From: Phycisphaerales bacterium
Lineage (GTDB): Bacteria > Planctomycetota > Phycisphaerae > Phycisphaerales > UBA1924
Assembly (NCBI GenBank): GCA_026982335.1
Contig: JALSHH010000023.1
Location: 1-64,000, forward strand
Length of the DNA: 64,000 nt
Reading direction: 5' to 3'
Under the pieces are notes generated by a model that saw only the letters and a program-made list of their open reading frames with translations, made no database searches and was not told the DNA's origin. Below, piece after piece: positions 1 to 10,600 of this stretch. Every line of letters starts with the position of its first letter. Within the stretch, counting starts at the first letter, position 1. A program made the translations under genes and the position numbers.

Positions 1-2
1 CA

Positions 3-422
3 GATTGTGGGTTGCGTTTTTCGTCGTTGATGTCGTTTAGCCATCCTGGCACCTCCTTCTGGTCATCCATGACCAGAGCGTTTATCGGCTATCGGGTGGG
101 TTTTGAGATAGTTTCTTATACGAATTATGAATCAGGGAAAAGGTTTTCTGAATCCTTGTCACAGATTATTGATCATACCAACCCTACTCCTTCAGGGTGG
201 ACAACGGCTACCTTTGAGTACAAGAAAAACTGGGTACCCCCCGACAATTACCCGCCCTTAGAATTTACTCATTATACTCGGATTTCATCTACATGGCCTG
301 CAAATCATTGGGGGTCAGTTAGTAGGTTGTGGGGGACAGATCATGAGTTCGCAATGAGTAAGTCATGGCCCGCAAATGATCTAGGCCAGAGCAGTTCGAT
401 GGGCACCCCGGAGAACCGATGA
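3..422 (+). CDS. Open frame entering from the left edge, uncertain hypothetical
   Basis: A frame is open from the first bases of the window to a TGA at 420-422, so it could be the 3' end of a gene that begins outside. I do not recognise the product. It is rich in Ser, Trp, Tyr and Thr, and its last third carries two similar short stretches, WPANHWGS and WPANDLGQ, about 25 residues apart, reflecting an imperfect DNA repeat near 296-315 and 365-384. Base composition is more AT-rich than the genes that follow. Nothing identifies a domain, signal or membrane segment. It may equally be non-coding sequence upstream of rpmB. Confidence 0.22.
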   Translation, partial: DCGLRFSSLMSFSHPGTSFWSSMTRAFIGYRVGFEIVSYTNYESGKRFSESLSQIIDHTNPTPSGWTTATFEYKKNWVPPDNYPPLEFTHYTRISSTWPANHWGSVSRLWGTDHEFAMSKSWPANDLGQSSSMGTPENR

Positions 423-561
423 ATCTCTGTGGAGGTCAACACCCGCTCTGTTGATTTCCCCCATTCCCCGCCTATCATCACGACCCGACGCCCAAGGTGG
501 GCACCGATATGTCCTTACGGACTTGACAGAGGCCGACCTATAGGCCCATGAGGTACGAATC

Positions 562-858
562 ATGCCATACGAATGTCACTACACTGGAAAAAAGACAACT
601 TTCGGCAACAAAAAGGCCTATGGCGGTGCCAAACTCTCGTCTGGTGGTTTCGGCCTCAAAACAACGGGTAAAAACCGACGCAAGTTCAAGCCCAACCTCC
701 AGAAGGTCAATGCAGAGATCACCAACGCTGATGGCTCGAAGAGCGTCATCAAGGTCTACGCCTCAGCCCATGCGATCCGGTCTGGACTGGTCGTAAAGCC
801 TCTCAAAAGAAAATATGGATACACCCGCCAGCAGAAACTGGCTGCTGCGGGCAACTGA
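562..858 (+). CDS. rpmB: Ribosomal protein bL28
   Basis: A 98-residue basic protein of the bL28 family, a component of the large ribosomal subunit. The N-terminal part has the typical pattern of a GKK-TFGNK segment followed by a KTTGKNRRKFKPNLQ stretch, and the C-terminal part has the conserved strand region ending in Lys/Arg-rich residues. The ATG at 562 is preceded by GAGG about 8 bases upstream. Only one Cys is present near the N-terminus, so this is the form without the four-cysteine zinc ribbon. It stands alone on the plus strand and is followed by a hairpin terminator at 945-979, so it is probably monocistronic. Length fits the family (bL28 is usually 60-100 residues). Confidence 0.93.
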   Translation: MPYECHYTGKKTTFGNKKAYGGAKLSSGGFGLKTTGKNRRKFKPNLQKVNAEITNADGSKSVIKVYASAHAIRSGLVVKPLKRKYGYTRQQKLAAAGN

Positions 859-944
859 TTCGCTCTGGAACCACCCTTAAATCAGCCAAACATACTGAAC
901 TTTGGTGGTCATCGGGCGCTCTTTCCGATAAATTTGCACTTTCA

Positions 945-979
945 AGCCTCCAACCTTGCATGGAGGCTCTTTTATTTTT
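945..979 (+). terminator. Rho-independent terminator after rpmB
   Basis: A 7 bp stem AGCCTCC / GGAGGCT (945-951 and 962-968) with a 10-base loop is followed by CTTTTATTTTTG. It sits 87 bases after the rpmB stop and before the mcsA start, which fits termination of rpmB transcription. Confidence 0.72.
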
Positions 980-998
980 GCTGCAAATCCTGTATACT
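970..998 (+). promoter_or_regulatory. Candidate promoter for mcsA
   Basis: A near-consensus -10 box TATACT lies at 993-998, preceded directly by TG. The -35 region at the best spacing (17 bases, 970-975, TTTTAT) is poor and overlaps the terminator T-tract. The start codon of mcsA is 45 bases downstream. Confidence 0.3.
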
Positions 999-1042
999 CA
1001 TTGGGTTCAACACGAATGGAATCTCAAACTGGAGGGCACCGG

Positions 1043-1723
1043 ATGCTCTGCGAATGCGGTCTACACGAAGCGACGATCCACGAAGTGATCATTACCAACG
1101 AAAAGAAGAAGATCGAACGACACCTCTGTGAGCAATGCGCCCGCAAGCGAGGAGTGAGTACGAATCCGTATATCCCGATCAGCCAACTCATCTCCGCAGC
1201 CAGTTACATCATGGGGCAAGCAATCACCAGCACGAACGCGTCGCCCGGCGTCGAAAACGACGCCCTAAGCAAGCCGACTGAACCTCGTCCAGCAATCGAG
1301 ACACGAACCACTTCCTCGGCGTGCCCTGGATGCGGACAGTCCTTCACCAGTTTTAAAGAGCATGGGCTATTGGGGTGTTCGGGGTGCTACCAAATCTTTG
1401 AGGACCGAATTGGACCAATGATCGAACGCGCCCATGAAGGTGGATGCAACCATGTTGGCAAAATACCCAAGCGAGCATTGTGCGAATGTCAAGATACCAG
1501 CGACCCTGCCCGAATCAATGCGTTGCTTGGCGATATCCGTCAACGCGAAGAACGACTCGATGCGCTGCGCCAACGGCTGAGCAAATCCATTCACGATGAA
1601 GAATACGAACAGGCTGCGATACTCCGCGATGAACTCTCCCGGCTGACTTCTTTGGCTTCTTCCCAAATCGAGCCAACGCCTGCCTCCTCGTCTGCATCGA
1701 GCGTCCAAGCTTCCTCTTCCTAG
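1043..1723 (+). CDS. mcsA: McsA-like zinc-binding, UVR-domain activator of McsB
   Basis: A 226-residue protein resembling McsA, the zinc protein that binds and stimulates the protein-arginine kinase McsB. Cysteine pairs are seen at about residues 3/5 (CxC), 29/32, 94/97 and 112/115 (CxxC), arranged as two zinc-finger halves. A UVR domain follows at about 157-204, with the typical EEYEQAAILRDELSRL pattern. A Ser-rich tail ends the protein. The ATG at 1043 is chosen because GGAGGG lies 6 bases upstream (1031-1036) and because the family starts just before the first cysteine cluster; an ATG at 1019 in frame has no such site. The mcsB start follows after 75 bases, so the two genes probably work together. 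In Firmicutes the pair sits with ctsR and clpC, neither of which is seen here. Confidence 0.85.
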   Translation: MLCECGLHEATIHEVIITNEKKKIERHLCEQCARKRGVSTNPYIPISQLISAASYIMGQAITSTNASPGVENDALSKPTEPRPAIETRTTSSACPGCGQSFTSFKEHGLLGCSGCYQIFEDRIGPMIERAHEGGCNHVGKIPKRALCECQDTSDPARINALLGDIRQREERLDALRQRLSKSIHDEEYEQAAILRDELSRLTSLASSQIEPTPASSSASSVQASSS

Positions 1724-1798
1724 ACTAGAATCAAACATCCTTGATGAAGCATCTTTGGTTATACTCAAAGCCATTCCCCCAATACCGCGGAGACCCCG

Positions 1799-2959
1799 AT
1801 GCAGGCATCTGGCGATGCACACAAAGATCCCCATCCAGCACACGAATCGGCATTCATCCACAACGCCGAGTGGCTCCGTGGACTTGGCGAATCGAGCGAT
1901 GTGGTCATATCCTCTCGAGTTCGTCTGGCACGCAATATCTCGGGTTTCCCTTTCACGCCTCGCGCTTCGAGAATTGATCGGACACAAATTCTCGAAGTAT
2001 GCAAACGGCGCATCCTCACGATACCAACCACAAACTCGACAAAGCCTTCCTCTCAATTCATATGGATCGATCTGCATCAAGTCGGGCGCGAAGACCGCGA
2101 CCTGCTTGTTGAACGCCAACTCATATCACGACAACATGCCCGAGGCAAACTCAGTACCGGCAAAGGCGGACTCGATGAACCTCGCAGCGTCGCGGTTTTG
2201 ATCCCTGATGAGCATCTGAGCATCATGATTAACGAGGAAGATCACATTCGGCTTCAGACCATCCGATCAGGATTGGCCTTGGGAGCATGCTTGGCGGAAG
2301 CCAACGCGTTCGACGATTTGATCGAAGCAGGAATGGACTACGCCTACCATCCTCGATTTGGATACCTAACTGCCTGTCCGACCAATGTAGGCACTGGGCT
2401 TCGACTTTCCGTAATGCTTCATCTACCGGCCCTCAAGCTCACTGGAGAACTCGAAAAAGTCCGTCGAGCTGCGCAGGATATGGGATTGGCTGTACGAGGG
2501 TTTTATGGCGAAGGATCCGAATCCCCAGGCGAGTTTTACCAAATATCAAACCAAACGACCCTTGGCAAATCCGATGACATGCTCCTGCATGAAATGGAAC
2601 GAGAAATCATCCCCAAGGTCGTCGGATATGAACGCCATGCCCGTCGAAACCTCCTGACCAGCCGAAAACAGATGCTCGAAGACCAAGCTTGGCGCGCACT
2701 CGGTACCCTCCGACACGCCCGGCTAATGAAGGTCGAGGAAGCAATGGAACTCCTAAGCCTTGTTCGCTTGGGGGTGCTCACCGGAATACTCGAAGGTATT
2801 TGCACCGAACAAATCCACAGCTTGCTGCTCAACATCCAACCAACACACCTCCAAAGAACACTCGGCACAGTGCTGACTCAACAAGAACGCCGAATCGCTC
2901 GTGCCCAGCTCATCCGCACACAACTGGACACCGGTTCACCATCTGGTTCATCGTCGTGA
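1799..2959 (+). CDS. mcsB: McsB-type protein-arginine kinase
   Basis: A 386-residue member of the ATP:guanido phosphotransferase family, matching the bacterial protein-arginine kinase McsB, which phosphorylates arginine residues of proteins and marks them for Clp proteolysis in Bacillus. Visible signatures are SSRVRLARN at 38-46, the acidic catalytic segment NEEDHIR at 145-151, and CPTNVGTGLR with the active-site Cys193. The length (about 350-390 in the family) and the order of motifs fit a complete enzyme. The C-terminal phosphoarginine-binding motif RDxxRA of Bacillus McsB seems to be RRxxRA here (364-369). The start has a GGAG-like site about 8 bases upstream. It overlaps the next gene by TGATG and follows mcsA. 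Confidence 0.9.
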   Translation: MQASGDAHKDPHPAHESAFIHNAEWLRGLGESSDVVISSRVRLARNISGFPFTPRASRIDRTQILEVCKRRILTIPTTNSTKPSSQFIWIDLHQVGREDRDLLVERQLISRQHARGKLSTGKGGLDEPRSVAVLIPDEHLSIMINEEDHIRLQTIRSGLALGACLAEANAFDDLIEAGMDYAYHPRFGYLTACPTNVGTGLRLSVMLHLPALKLTGELEKVRRAAQDMGLAVRGFYGEGSESPGEFYQISNQTTLGKSDDMLLHEMEREIIPKVVGYERHARRNLLTSRKQMLEDQAWRALGTLRHARLMKVEEAMELLSLVRLGVLTGILEGICTEQIHSLLLNIQPTHLQRTLGTVLTQQERRIARAQLIRTQLDTGSPSGSSS

Positions 2960-3870
2960 TGTCCTCACCTGCAAAGGATCAGCCTCGGGACATTGGACCT
3001 CAAGAGGCGTTCACCTGGCCTCCCAAAGCGCCAGATTCACAAGCTCCTGAAGCCTCCGTCCCGATCCCAGTTCATCTGTCCAGCCAAATGATTGAATCCA
3101 TCGAGACGCACCTGCTCGGACGGATAGGGCTGGCTTTTGACCGTTGGGCCCAGCAAACAGGATGGACACGAGATGCCAACGACGACTACTGCTGGCGTTG
3201 TGGTACGAGTGTGGGCAAGCATGAAACCGATGGCGAAGGATGCGCAACTTGCCGAACCAAACCCCTGCCTTGGGATCGAGCAATCCGATTGGGACGATAC
3301 GATGGCCCCCTCCGCTCCGAAATACTCGCCCTCAAATTCAAGTGCTGGCGTCCCACCGGGCATGGCTTGGGCGTGCACCTGGGCAAAGCACTCAAAGAAC
3401 AGCTCAATCTCGCCCAGATCACTCCGAATCAGGCGGCCCTGGTGCCCATCCCGATGCACCGATTTCGTCGAGTATCGCGCGGCATCGACCACACACTGGT
3501 CTTGGCCAGAGCTGCTTCCAAATCCACCGGATGCCCCGTCGCCCCACTCCTCAGAACCCGGCTTCGTCCAGAGCAAGTCGGACTCCCACGGACTGCACGA
3601 GCCCAGAATATCAAGGGGGCATTCTCTCTCAATCCCCGAGGGCATCGCCAACTCGCTGCTGCCCGAAATACCAATCGGCGAGTGTATGTCTTGATTGACG
3701 ATGTACGCACAACGGGAGCGACCTTCGTTGCTGCTGCCAAGGCACTCAAATCAGCCCTAAAAGCTGAAAAAAGTATAAATTGGGATGCGTGTGCACCTCC
3801 AGAAATCTGGGTCGCCTGCATTGGGGTGGCCGGCGAAACTCGCCAAGTGGTCACCAAGGCGCAGAAATGA
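2959..3870 (+). CDS. ComF-family phosphoribosyltransferase-like protein
   Basis: A 303-residue protein of the ComF type. Four cysteines at about 78, 81, 95 and 98 (CWRC...CATC) form a zinc ribbon, and a type I phosphoribosyltransferase domain follows with the PRPP-binding motif VLIDDVRTTGAT at about 244-255. ComF is linked to uptake of transforming DNA in several bacteria; its enzymatic reaction is not settled. The start ATG at 2959 overlaps the mcsB stop (TGATG), which suggests translational coupling. An open frame extends further upstream inside mcsB, but those residues look like shadow sequence. The protein has a longer N-terminal extension (about 75 residues) than Bacillus ComFC. Its presence in one unit with mcsA-mcsB is unusual. 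Confidence 0.82.
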   Translation: MSSPAKDQPRDIGPQEAFTWPPKAPDSQAPEASVPIPVHLSSQMIESIETHLLGRIGLAFDRWAQQTGWTRDANDDYCWRCGTSVGKHETDGEGCATCRTKPLPWDRAIRLGRYDGPLRSEILALKFKCWRPTGHGLGVHLGKALKEQLNLAQITPNQAALVPIPMHRFRRVSRGIDHTLVLARAASKSTGCPVAPLLRTRLRPEQVGLPRTARAQNIKGAFSLNPRGHRQLAAARNTNRRVYVLIDDVRTTGATFVAAAKALKSALKAEKSINWDACAPPEIWVACIGVAGETRQVVTKAQK

Positions 3871-3922
3871 GGACCACAGCACGGAAACTTGAGAAATTGG
3901 TGAAGATGTTTGCCCTCATGGT

Positions 3923-3950
3923 TTGACAATCGCTTGATACAGCCTATGCT
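3923..3950 (+). promoter_or_regulatory. Candidate sigma70-type promoter upstream of the 16S gene
   Basis: TTGACA (3923-3928, perfect -35), a 16-base spacer, and TATGCT (3945-3950). It lies in the 512-base gap between the comF-like gene and the 16S gene, about 430 bases before the mature 16S 5' end. A second TTGACA at 4084-4089 has AATAAG at 17 bases and may be another start. Which is used cannot be told from the sequence. Confidence 0.5.
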
Positions 3951-4207
3951 TCTCCCCGCCACCACAACCGGCGGCAACGATGGGCGAGGGCTTGATGTCC
4001 TCCATCGTCGGCCTCTTTGACAAGTGAACAGTTGGGTCCACCACGAGAATGTGAGACACCATAAACCGAAGCATATCGGGCCTTTGACAGGGTATTGGTT
4101 GTCATCAATAAGTTGGCAAACAAGATCACACTTGTTTGTCTTTACATTCTTGTGCAAGTGGAAGCCCCAAATTGATATTTGGAATAGACACTTAGAGTGT
4201 AAAAGCT

Positions 4208-4275
4208 TCCGAGGTTTTGCCACCTCGGACACGACTGATTTGACAAAAAGAGCAATCTTCGAAAATCAGTTGTGT
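4208..4275 (+). other. Two hairpins in the 16S leader
   Basis: The first is a perfect 8 bp stem TCCGAGGT / ACCTCGGA (4208-4215, 4222-4229) with a 6-base loop. The second is a 13-position stem ACACGACTGATTT / AAATCAGTTGTGT (4229-4241, 4263-4275) with one G-T pair and a 21-base loop. The two stems abut (they share base 4229). Neither is followed by a T-run, so they are unlikely to be terminators. They may be leader elements for rRNA processing or antitermination. The rest of the gap 3871-4382 holds no gene that I can support. Confidence 0.45.
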
Positions 4276-4382
4276 AGACCGGCCTATCACGCCTCTTTCG
4301 GGAGCACGGGTAGGTTAGTCGGATCGGCTTCATTTTGATGCGAACAGTTTTTGTGTAAAATCAGGAACTGTGCAACAATATT

Positions 4383-5881
<1,499 letters not shown>

Positions 5882-6078
5882 ACTTGATCGTATGAATTCC
5901 CTATGAAACCTCTCACGAGGAATCAAAATGATGTTCATCTCGGTGCGAACCGAATCAAGATCTATGAGCACTTTCTCGTTCGTCATCAAACTGATCTTTT
6001 ACGAGGTCAGTGACGAATAGCTATTCAGTAATGAATGGCGAAGTATGGACCCAACTGTTTGCCGGTCAAAGACCGTCG

Positions 6079-6110
6079 AAAAAAGCCTGCTCTTACGAGC
6101 AGGCTTTTTT
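6079..6110 (+). terminator. Strong terminator of the 16S transcript
   Basis: A perfect 14 bp stem AAAAAAGCCTGCTC / GAGCAGGCTTTTTT with the 4-base loop TTAC, ending in six T. Because of its A-run it could also work on the minus strand. It ends the transcript about 215 bases after the 16S gene, showing that 16S is transcribed alone. Confidence 0.88.
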
Positions 6111-6266
6111 GTGTACATATTTTTTTGACGGCCTTCCACAACCAATACCACCCTTGCCATCTTGCGATCGGGGCTCGCCGAACGATTCAAAGCTCGTCGG
6201 CTTCACATTCGCCCGGTCGCCCAAATCGAAACCCAGAAAATGGATTCAACTTTTCAATAACCATGA

Positions 6267-6476
6267 TCAAGAACCATGACTGGCACTTGCTCGATGCATC
6301 CAAGAGCACCTCTCCCCGACGCATATTCCAGACAAATACTTCGTCCACTGGAAAGCCAACCCGTGTTCGAGCACTCGGTTCCAGCTTCCTGCCGCCAGCA
6401 GCAAGAGTATCGCAGCAATACTCAACCCAACCCGTGACTTTCGCCAAAACAGTACCCGCCGATCGGCTACATACAT
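6267..6476 (-). CDS. Possible small membrane protein, perhaps frameshifted
   Basis: A 69-residue frame starting at an ATG preceded at good spacing by GGAGGGG. The N-terminal part has a basic stretch followed by a membrane segment, about residues 15-36 (VGLSIAAILLLLAAGSW). Small one-helix proteins of this shape are common in planctomycetes. The last third looks less protein-like than the adjacent frame, which runs on to 6187 and contains FVWNMRRGEVLL, so a frameshift near 6340-6370 is possible. It lies downstream of the 16S terminator on the opposite strand. I cannot assign a function. Confidence 0.3.
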   Translation of the reverse strand: MYVADRRVLFWRKSRVGLSIAAILLLLAAGSWNRVLEHGLAFQWTKYLSGICVGERCSWMHRASASHGS

Positions 6477-6786
6477 AATGGATACCCCCTCCACACTCGG
6501 GTCACTTGACCTCGACCACCTCGATATCCAATCCGCAAGATCAAACCAACACTTCTTACAGAACTACCCGCGCGAGCAATCACCCGCCTGCGCCTGGCGA
6601 AGATGAGGAGGAGTGACGCAAAGAAAACGAGGGAAAAATAATGAAGAACATGAAAGAGAGTATACAGGATGAATCGTCATCAAACAGTTTCCTGTTCCAC
6701 CAAGAATACCGCTCAATTGCTTCCTTGGAAGCCCGTAAAGGCGAAAAGAAAGCACTCTTGTATAGAAAACGAGCCGTCGACACAGG
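6477..6786. other. Gap without a recognisable gene
   Basis: About 310 bases between the small membrane ORF and the phoU stop. Only short, uncharacteristic frames occur. I see no terminator, tRNA or repeat here. Confidence 0.5.
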
Positions 6787-7557
6787 CTATGTCTCCTGTT
6801 GATCTTTTTTTCTCTTCGGTTTGGGTGCATGCCTCACGATATCACCCGTCACCAGATACACCACATCCTCGGCGATATTGCCCAGCAGATCACCCACCCG
6901 CTCGAGCTCACGCGAGATACGGTACATCAACATATATTCCGAAGCGTTCGTTGGATTCGATTCGATCTTCTCGCTCAAATCTTTAAAGGTCTGTTTGTCG
7001 AGTCGATCAATGATCTTGTCCCGTTTGACCACTCCCTTGGCACCATCTGCATCGGCACTGATCACCGCACGCAAAAGTTCCTGGCACATCACAGGCAACC
7101 GCTCGCCCATTTCACGCAAAGACTCAGGCCAATCGGGAAATTCCGATTCGATCTTCTTGCTGATTTTGGCAATCGAACTCGCGTGATCCGCCAAGCGCTC
7201 AATATCCGAGTTGGCCTTGAGACTAAAAGTAATCAGCCGAAAGTCGGCGCCGAAAGGTTGTTGCAATGCCAGAATCCGAAAACACTCCTGCTCGATCCGT
7301 ACCTCTTCTTGGTCAATCTGTTTTTCGATCCGCCGAACCTCCTTGGCTCCTTCGCGATCCGAAGCCCAGAGCACATCGAGCGATTGTGTGAGTAAATCGA
7401 CCGCCTGCGATGCTTCGCGGATCAGTCGGCGGCGTAAGGCCCCGAGCTGGTGATCGAGTTGTGTTGTCCCCGAAACACGCTGCATCGGAGGCGCCTGAAA
7501 AGAAGAATCAGCAACAGGCTGGTTCGGTTGATTTGGTGTTTCATTCGTCTCAGGCAT
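6787..7557 (-). CDS. phoU: PhoU-family phosphate signalling protein
   Basis: A 256-residue, largely helical protein of the PhoU family, which normally links the Pst phosphate transporter to the PhoR sensor and represses the phosphate regulon. Two PhoU repeats are visible: about residues 35-120 with IERLADHASSIAKISKK, and 140-235 with ELERVGDLLGNIAEDVVYLVTG, each with the acidic E/DxxxD metal-binding pattern. An N-terminal Pro/Gln-rich extension of about 30 residues precedes the first repeat and a Lys-rich tail ends the protein. The ATG has AAGGATGAAG just upstream. No pst or pho genes lie nearby in the window, so its partner genes must be elsewhere. Confidence 0.9.
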   Translation of the reverse strand: MPETNETPNQPNQPVADSSFQAPPMQRVSGTTQLDHQLGALRRRLIREASQAVDLLTQSLDVLWASDREGAKEVRRIEKQIDQEEVRIEQECFRILALQQPFGADFRLITFSLKANSDIERLADHASSIAKISKKIESEFPDWPESLREMGERLPVMCQELLRAVISADADGAKGVVKRDKIIDRLDKQTFKDLSEKIESNPTNASEYMLMYRISRELERVGDLLGNIAEDVVYLVTGDIVRHAPKPKRKKDQQET

Positions 7558-7646
7558 GCTTCATCCTTGGCTTAAAACCGATCTCGATCATCCACTAGTC
7601 TATCACATCAGGCTCCAAAGTGTATGAAGTTCGTGTGAATCCTCAC

Positions 7647-10600
7647 TCACTCCACCCACGAAAGTATCGCTTTGGCCCGTTGCATCACCGATGGAGCCTG
7701 ATTCCTAGGCCGGGCATACACCTCGCTCAATTGCTCACCTGCGCTTGTATGCGCATTGGTCTGTGCCAAATCTCCATCAATCACCCGAACCTCAACAGGC
7801 GCACCTCGCAACACATCGGCTACCCGATCAGGCATCGCGGTAAGAAACACCACATCCTCTCCCCGCTGACTCACCCCACGCACAAACAACGCCTGATATA
7901 CTGCCCGCACCCGTGCCCGAAGCACCAATCGGCGCACCAACTCCGGCGGATCCCCATACGCGCTCGTCAGGTCGGCCACCACTTGATCAATCTCTGCTTG
8001 CGTCTTGGCGTTTCCCAATCTTCGATACGCCTCAATCCGGCGCACATCGCTGGGGATATACGCCTTGGGAACATACCCAAAGAGACCGATATCCACGCTC
8101 GTATGCGTCACCTGCTCGGGCGATCCAACCTCCGTCAACTGCTGCACCGTCTGATCCAAAAGCTGACAATACATCTCATACCCCACTGCGGCAATATGTC
8201 CCGACTGCTCCGCCCCCAACAAGTTCCCCGCCCCGCGAATCTCCAGATCGCGCATCGCAATCTTGAACCCCGCCCCGAGCATCGAATACTCCTCGATCGC
8301 CTTGAGCCTCTTCTGCGCCACATCCTTGACCGTCCGATCCTCGGGCAACAACAAATAGCAATACGCCCGATGATGCGATCGCCCAACCCGCCCACGCAAC
8401 TGGTGCAACTCTGACAATCCAAACCGATCCGCATCATTGATCATCATCGTGTTCGCCGTCGGAATATCAATCCCCGATTCAATGATCGTCGTCGAAACCA
8501 AAACATCCGCCTGCCTGGTCATGAACTTGTGCATCACCTCTTCGAGATCATTCCCATTCATCTGCCCATGCCCAACAATCACCTTCGCGCCCGGCACCAA
8601 CTGGCGCACCGTATCGGCCACCGATTCGATACTGTGTACCCGATTATGCACGAAATACACCTGCCCCTCACGCGCCAACTCTCGCTGCATCGCCCGTTGA
8701 ATCCGATGCGCGTTATACGGGATCACCTCTGTCACAATCGACCGTCGATCCACCGGAGGCGTCGTCAAACTCGAAATATCCCGCAACCCCAGCATCGACA
8801 TATGCAGCGTCCGCGGGATCGGCGTCGCGCTCAGCGTCAGTACATCGACCGTCAATCGCAGCCGGAGCAACTTCTCCTTGTGCTCAACTCCAAACCGCTG
8901 CTCTTCATCAATCACCACCATCCCAAGCTCAGCAAACCGGATATCCTTTGACAACAGTCGATGCGTCCCCACCACCACATCCACCCGCCCGAGTTTCAAA
9001 TCTTCGATCGTCCGCTTGATCTCCTTACCCGATTTGAACCGCGACAACGACTCCACCCGGAATGGATAATCCGCAAACCGCTGACGAAAGGTCCGCTCAT
9101 GCTGCTCGGCGAGCACCGTCGTAGGCACCAAAATCGCCACCTGCCGCCCCGCTTCGACGGCCTTGAACGCCGCCCGAATCGCCAACTCAGTCTTGCCGAA
9201 CCCAACATCGCCACAAATCAGCCGATCCATCGGCCTCGACGATTGCATGTCCTTCTTGATCTCGATCATCGCCGAAAGCTGGTCCTCCGTCTCGTCATAG
9301 GGAAACTCGGCTTCGAACTCCTTGAACAGGACCGTATCACTCGGATACGAAAACCCCGGCACATGCTCACGCGCAGCGCGCACGCGGAGCATCTCCGAAG
9401 CTAAATCCTTCACCGACTCGCTCACCCGCTCCTTCTGCGCCTTCCACTTCTTCCCCCCAATCGAACTCAAAGGCGGCTTGCCCTTAAACCCACCCACATA
9501 CTTCTGCACCAACGAAATCTGCGAACAAGGCACATGCAATCGGCTCCGACCCGCAAACTCAAGTGTCAGATACTCCTCCTGATCCTCCTTCCGTTTTTTT
9601 TCCCTCTTGCTCAAGCCGCTATTCAACCGTCGACGCTGCTTGGCCGTCCCCGACGCATCCATCACACTCATCCCAACAAACTTGGCGATCCCATGCTCAG
9701 CGTGGACGACATAATCATCGACTTGGATATCCAAAAAAGTATCCATTGTTCGCCCGGCCCGAATCTTCTGCATCCTTCGCCGAACACTCGAGCGATGCAG
9801 CAACTCACCCGCAGGTACAATCGCAAACCGCCCGATCCCCGCGCCCTCATCTGAACCCTCCCAGATAAACCCGCGACGAATATCCAAAATCTCACGCCGA
9901 ACATCCACCCCCGGCGCGTGCAGCGTCAACAACTCCCCAAGCCGGGCAAACTCGCCCTCCGATCCACACGCCAAGATCACCGTATCAACCTGCTCCTTCA
10001 ACTCGCCCAACTCACGAATCGCCCCCGCCACCTCCCGATCAAACGGCGGCAAGGTCCCCACCGGCAACCCGACCAACGAATCTGCCCCCGACTTGCCCGC
10101 AGAAAACTGATTCACCTCCGCCAACGCATGAAACCGCGTCTCCAATAACTTCAGCACCGCAGGGGGCCCAAAGATCGCACGCCCATCGCTGATCCGCTCG
10201 AAATACCCCCGCCCCTGCTCGACGACCTCGAAAGTCTCCGCCAACAACACCACCGATTCCCTCGCCAGATACTCCAACACGGATTGATCGTCCCGATTCC
10301 CCGCCAGCTGCGCATCGCCCACCGCGCCAAGCAACACCGACCCAACCTTGCGATCCGAACCCATCGTGTCGATATCGATTTCGCAGATCGAATCAATCTC
10401 ATCACCAAAGAAATCAATCCGAACAGGGATCGGGTCCCCACTGGGCCCCGTTGGTGGAAAGATATCAAGAATCCCGCCTCTTGAAGCAAACTGCCCCGGA
10501 TACTCGATCGTGTCCACCCGCTCATACCCGGCGTCGCTCATCCACTCAATCAACTCACCAGGTGAGAATTCATCGCCACCCTGAATCTCTCGCACCAGCG

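Noticed and set aside
1367-2119. Minus-strand frame over mcsA-mcsB
   Set aside because: No protein-like pattern and fully covered by two well-supported genes.
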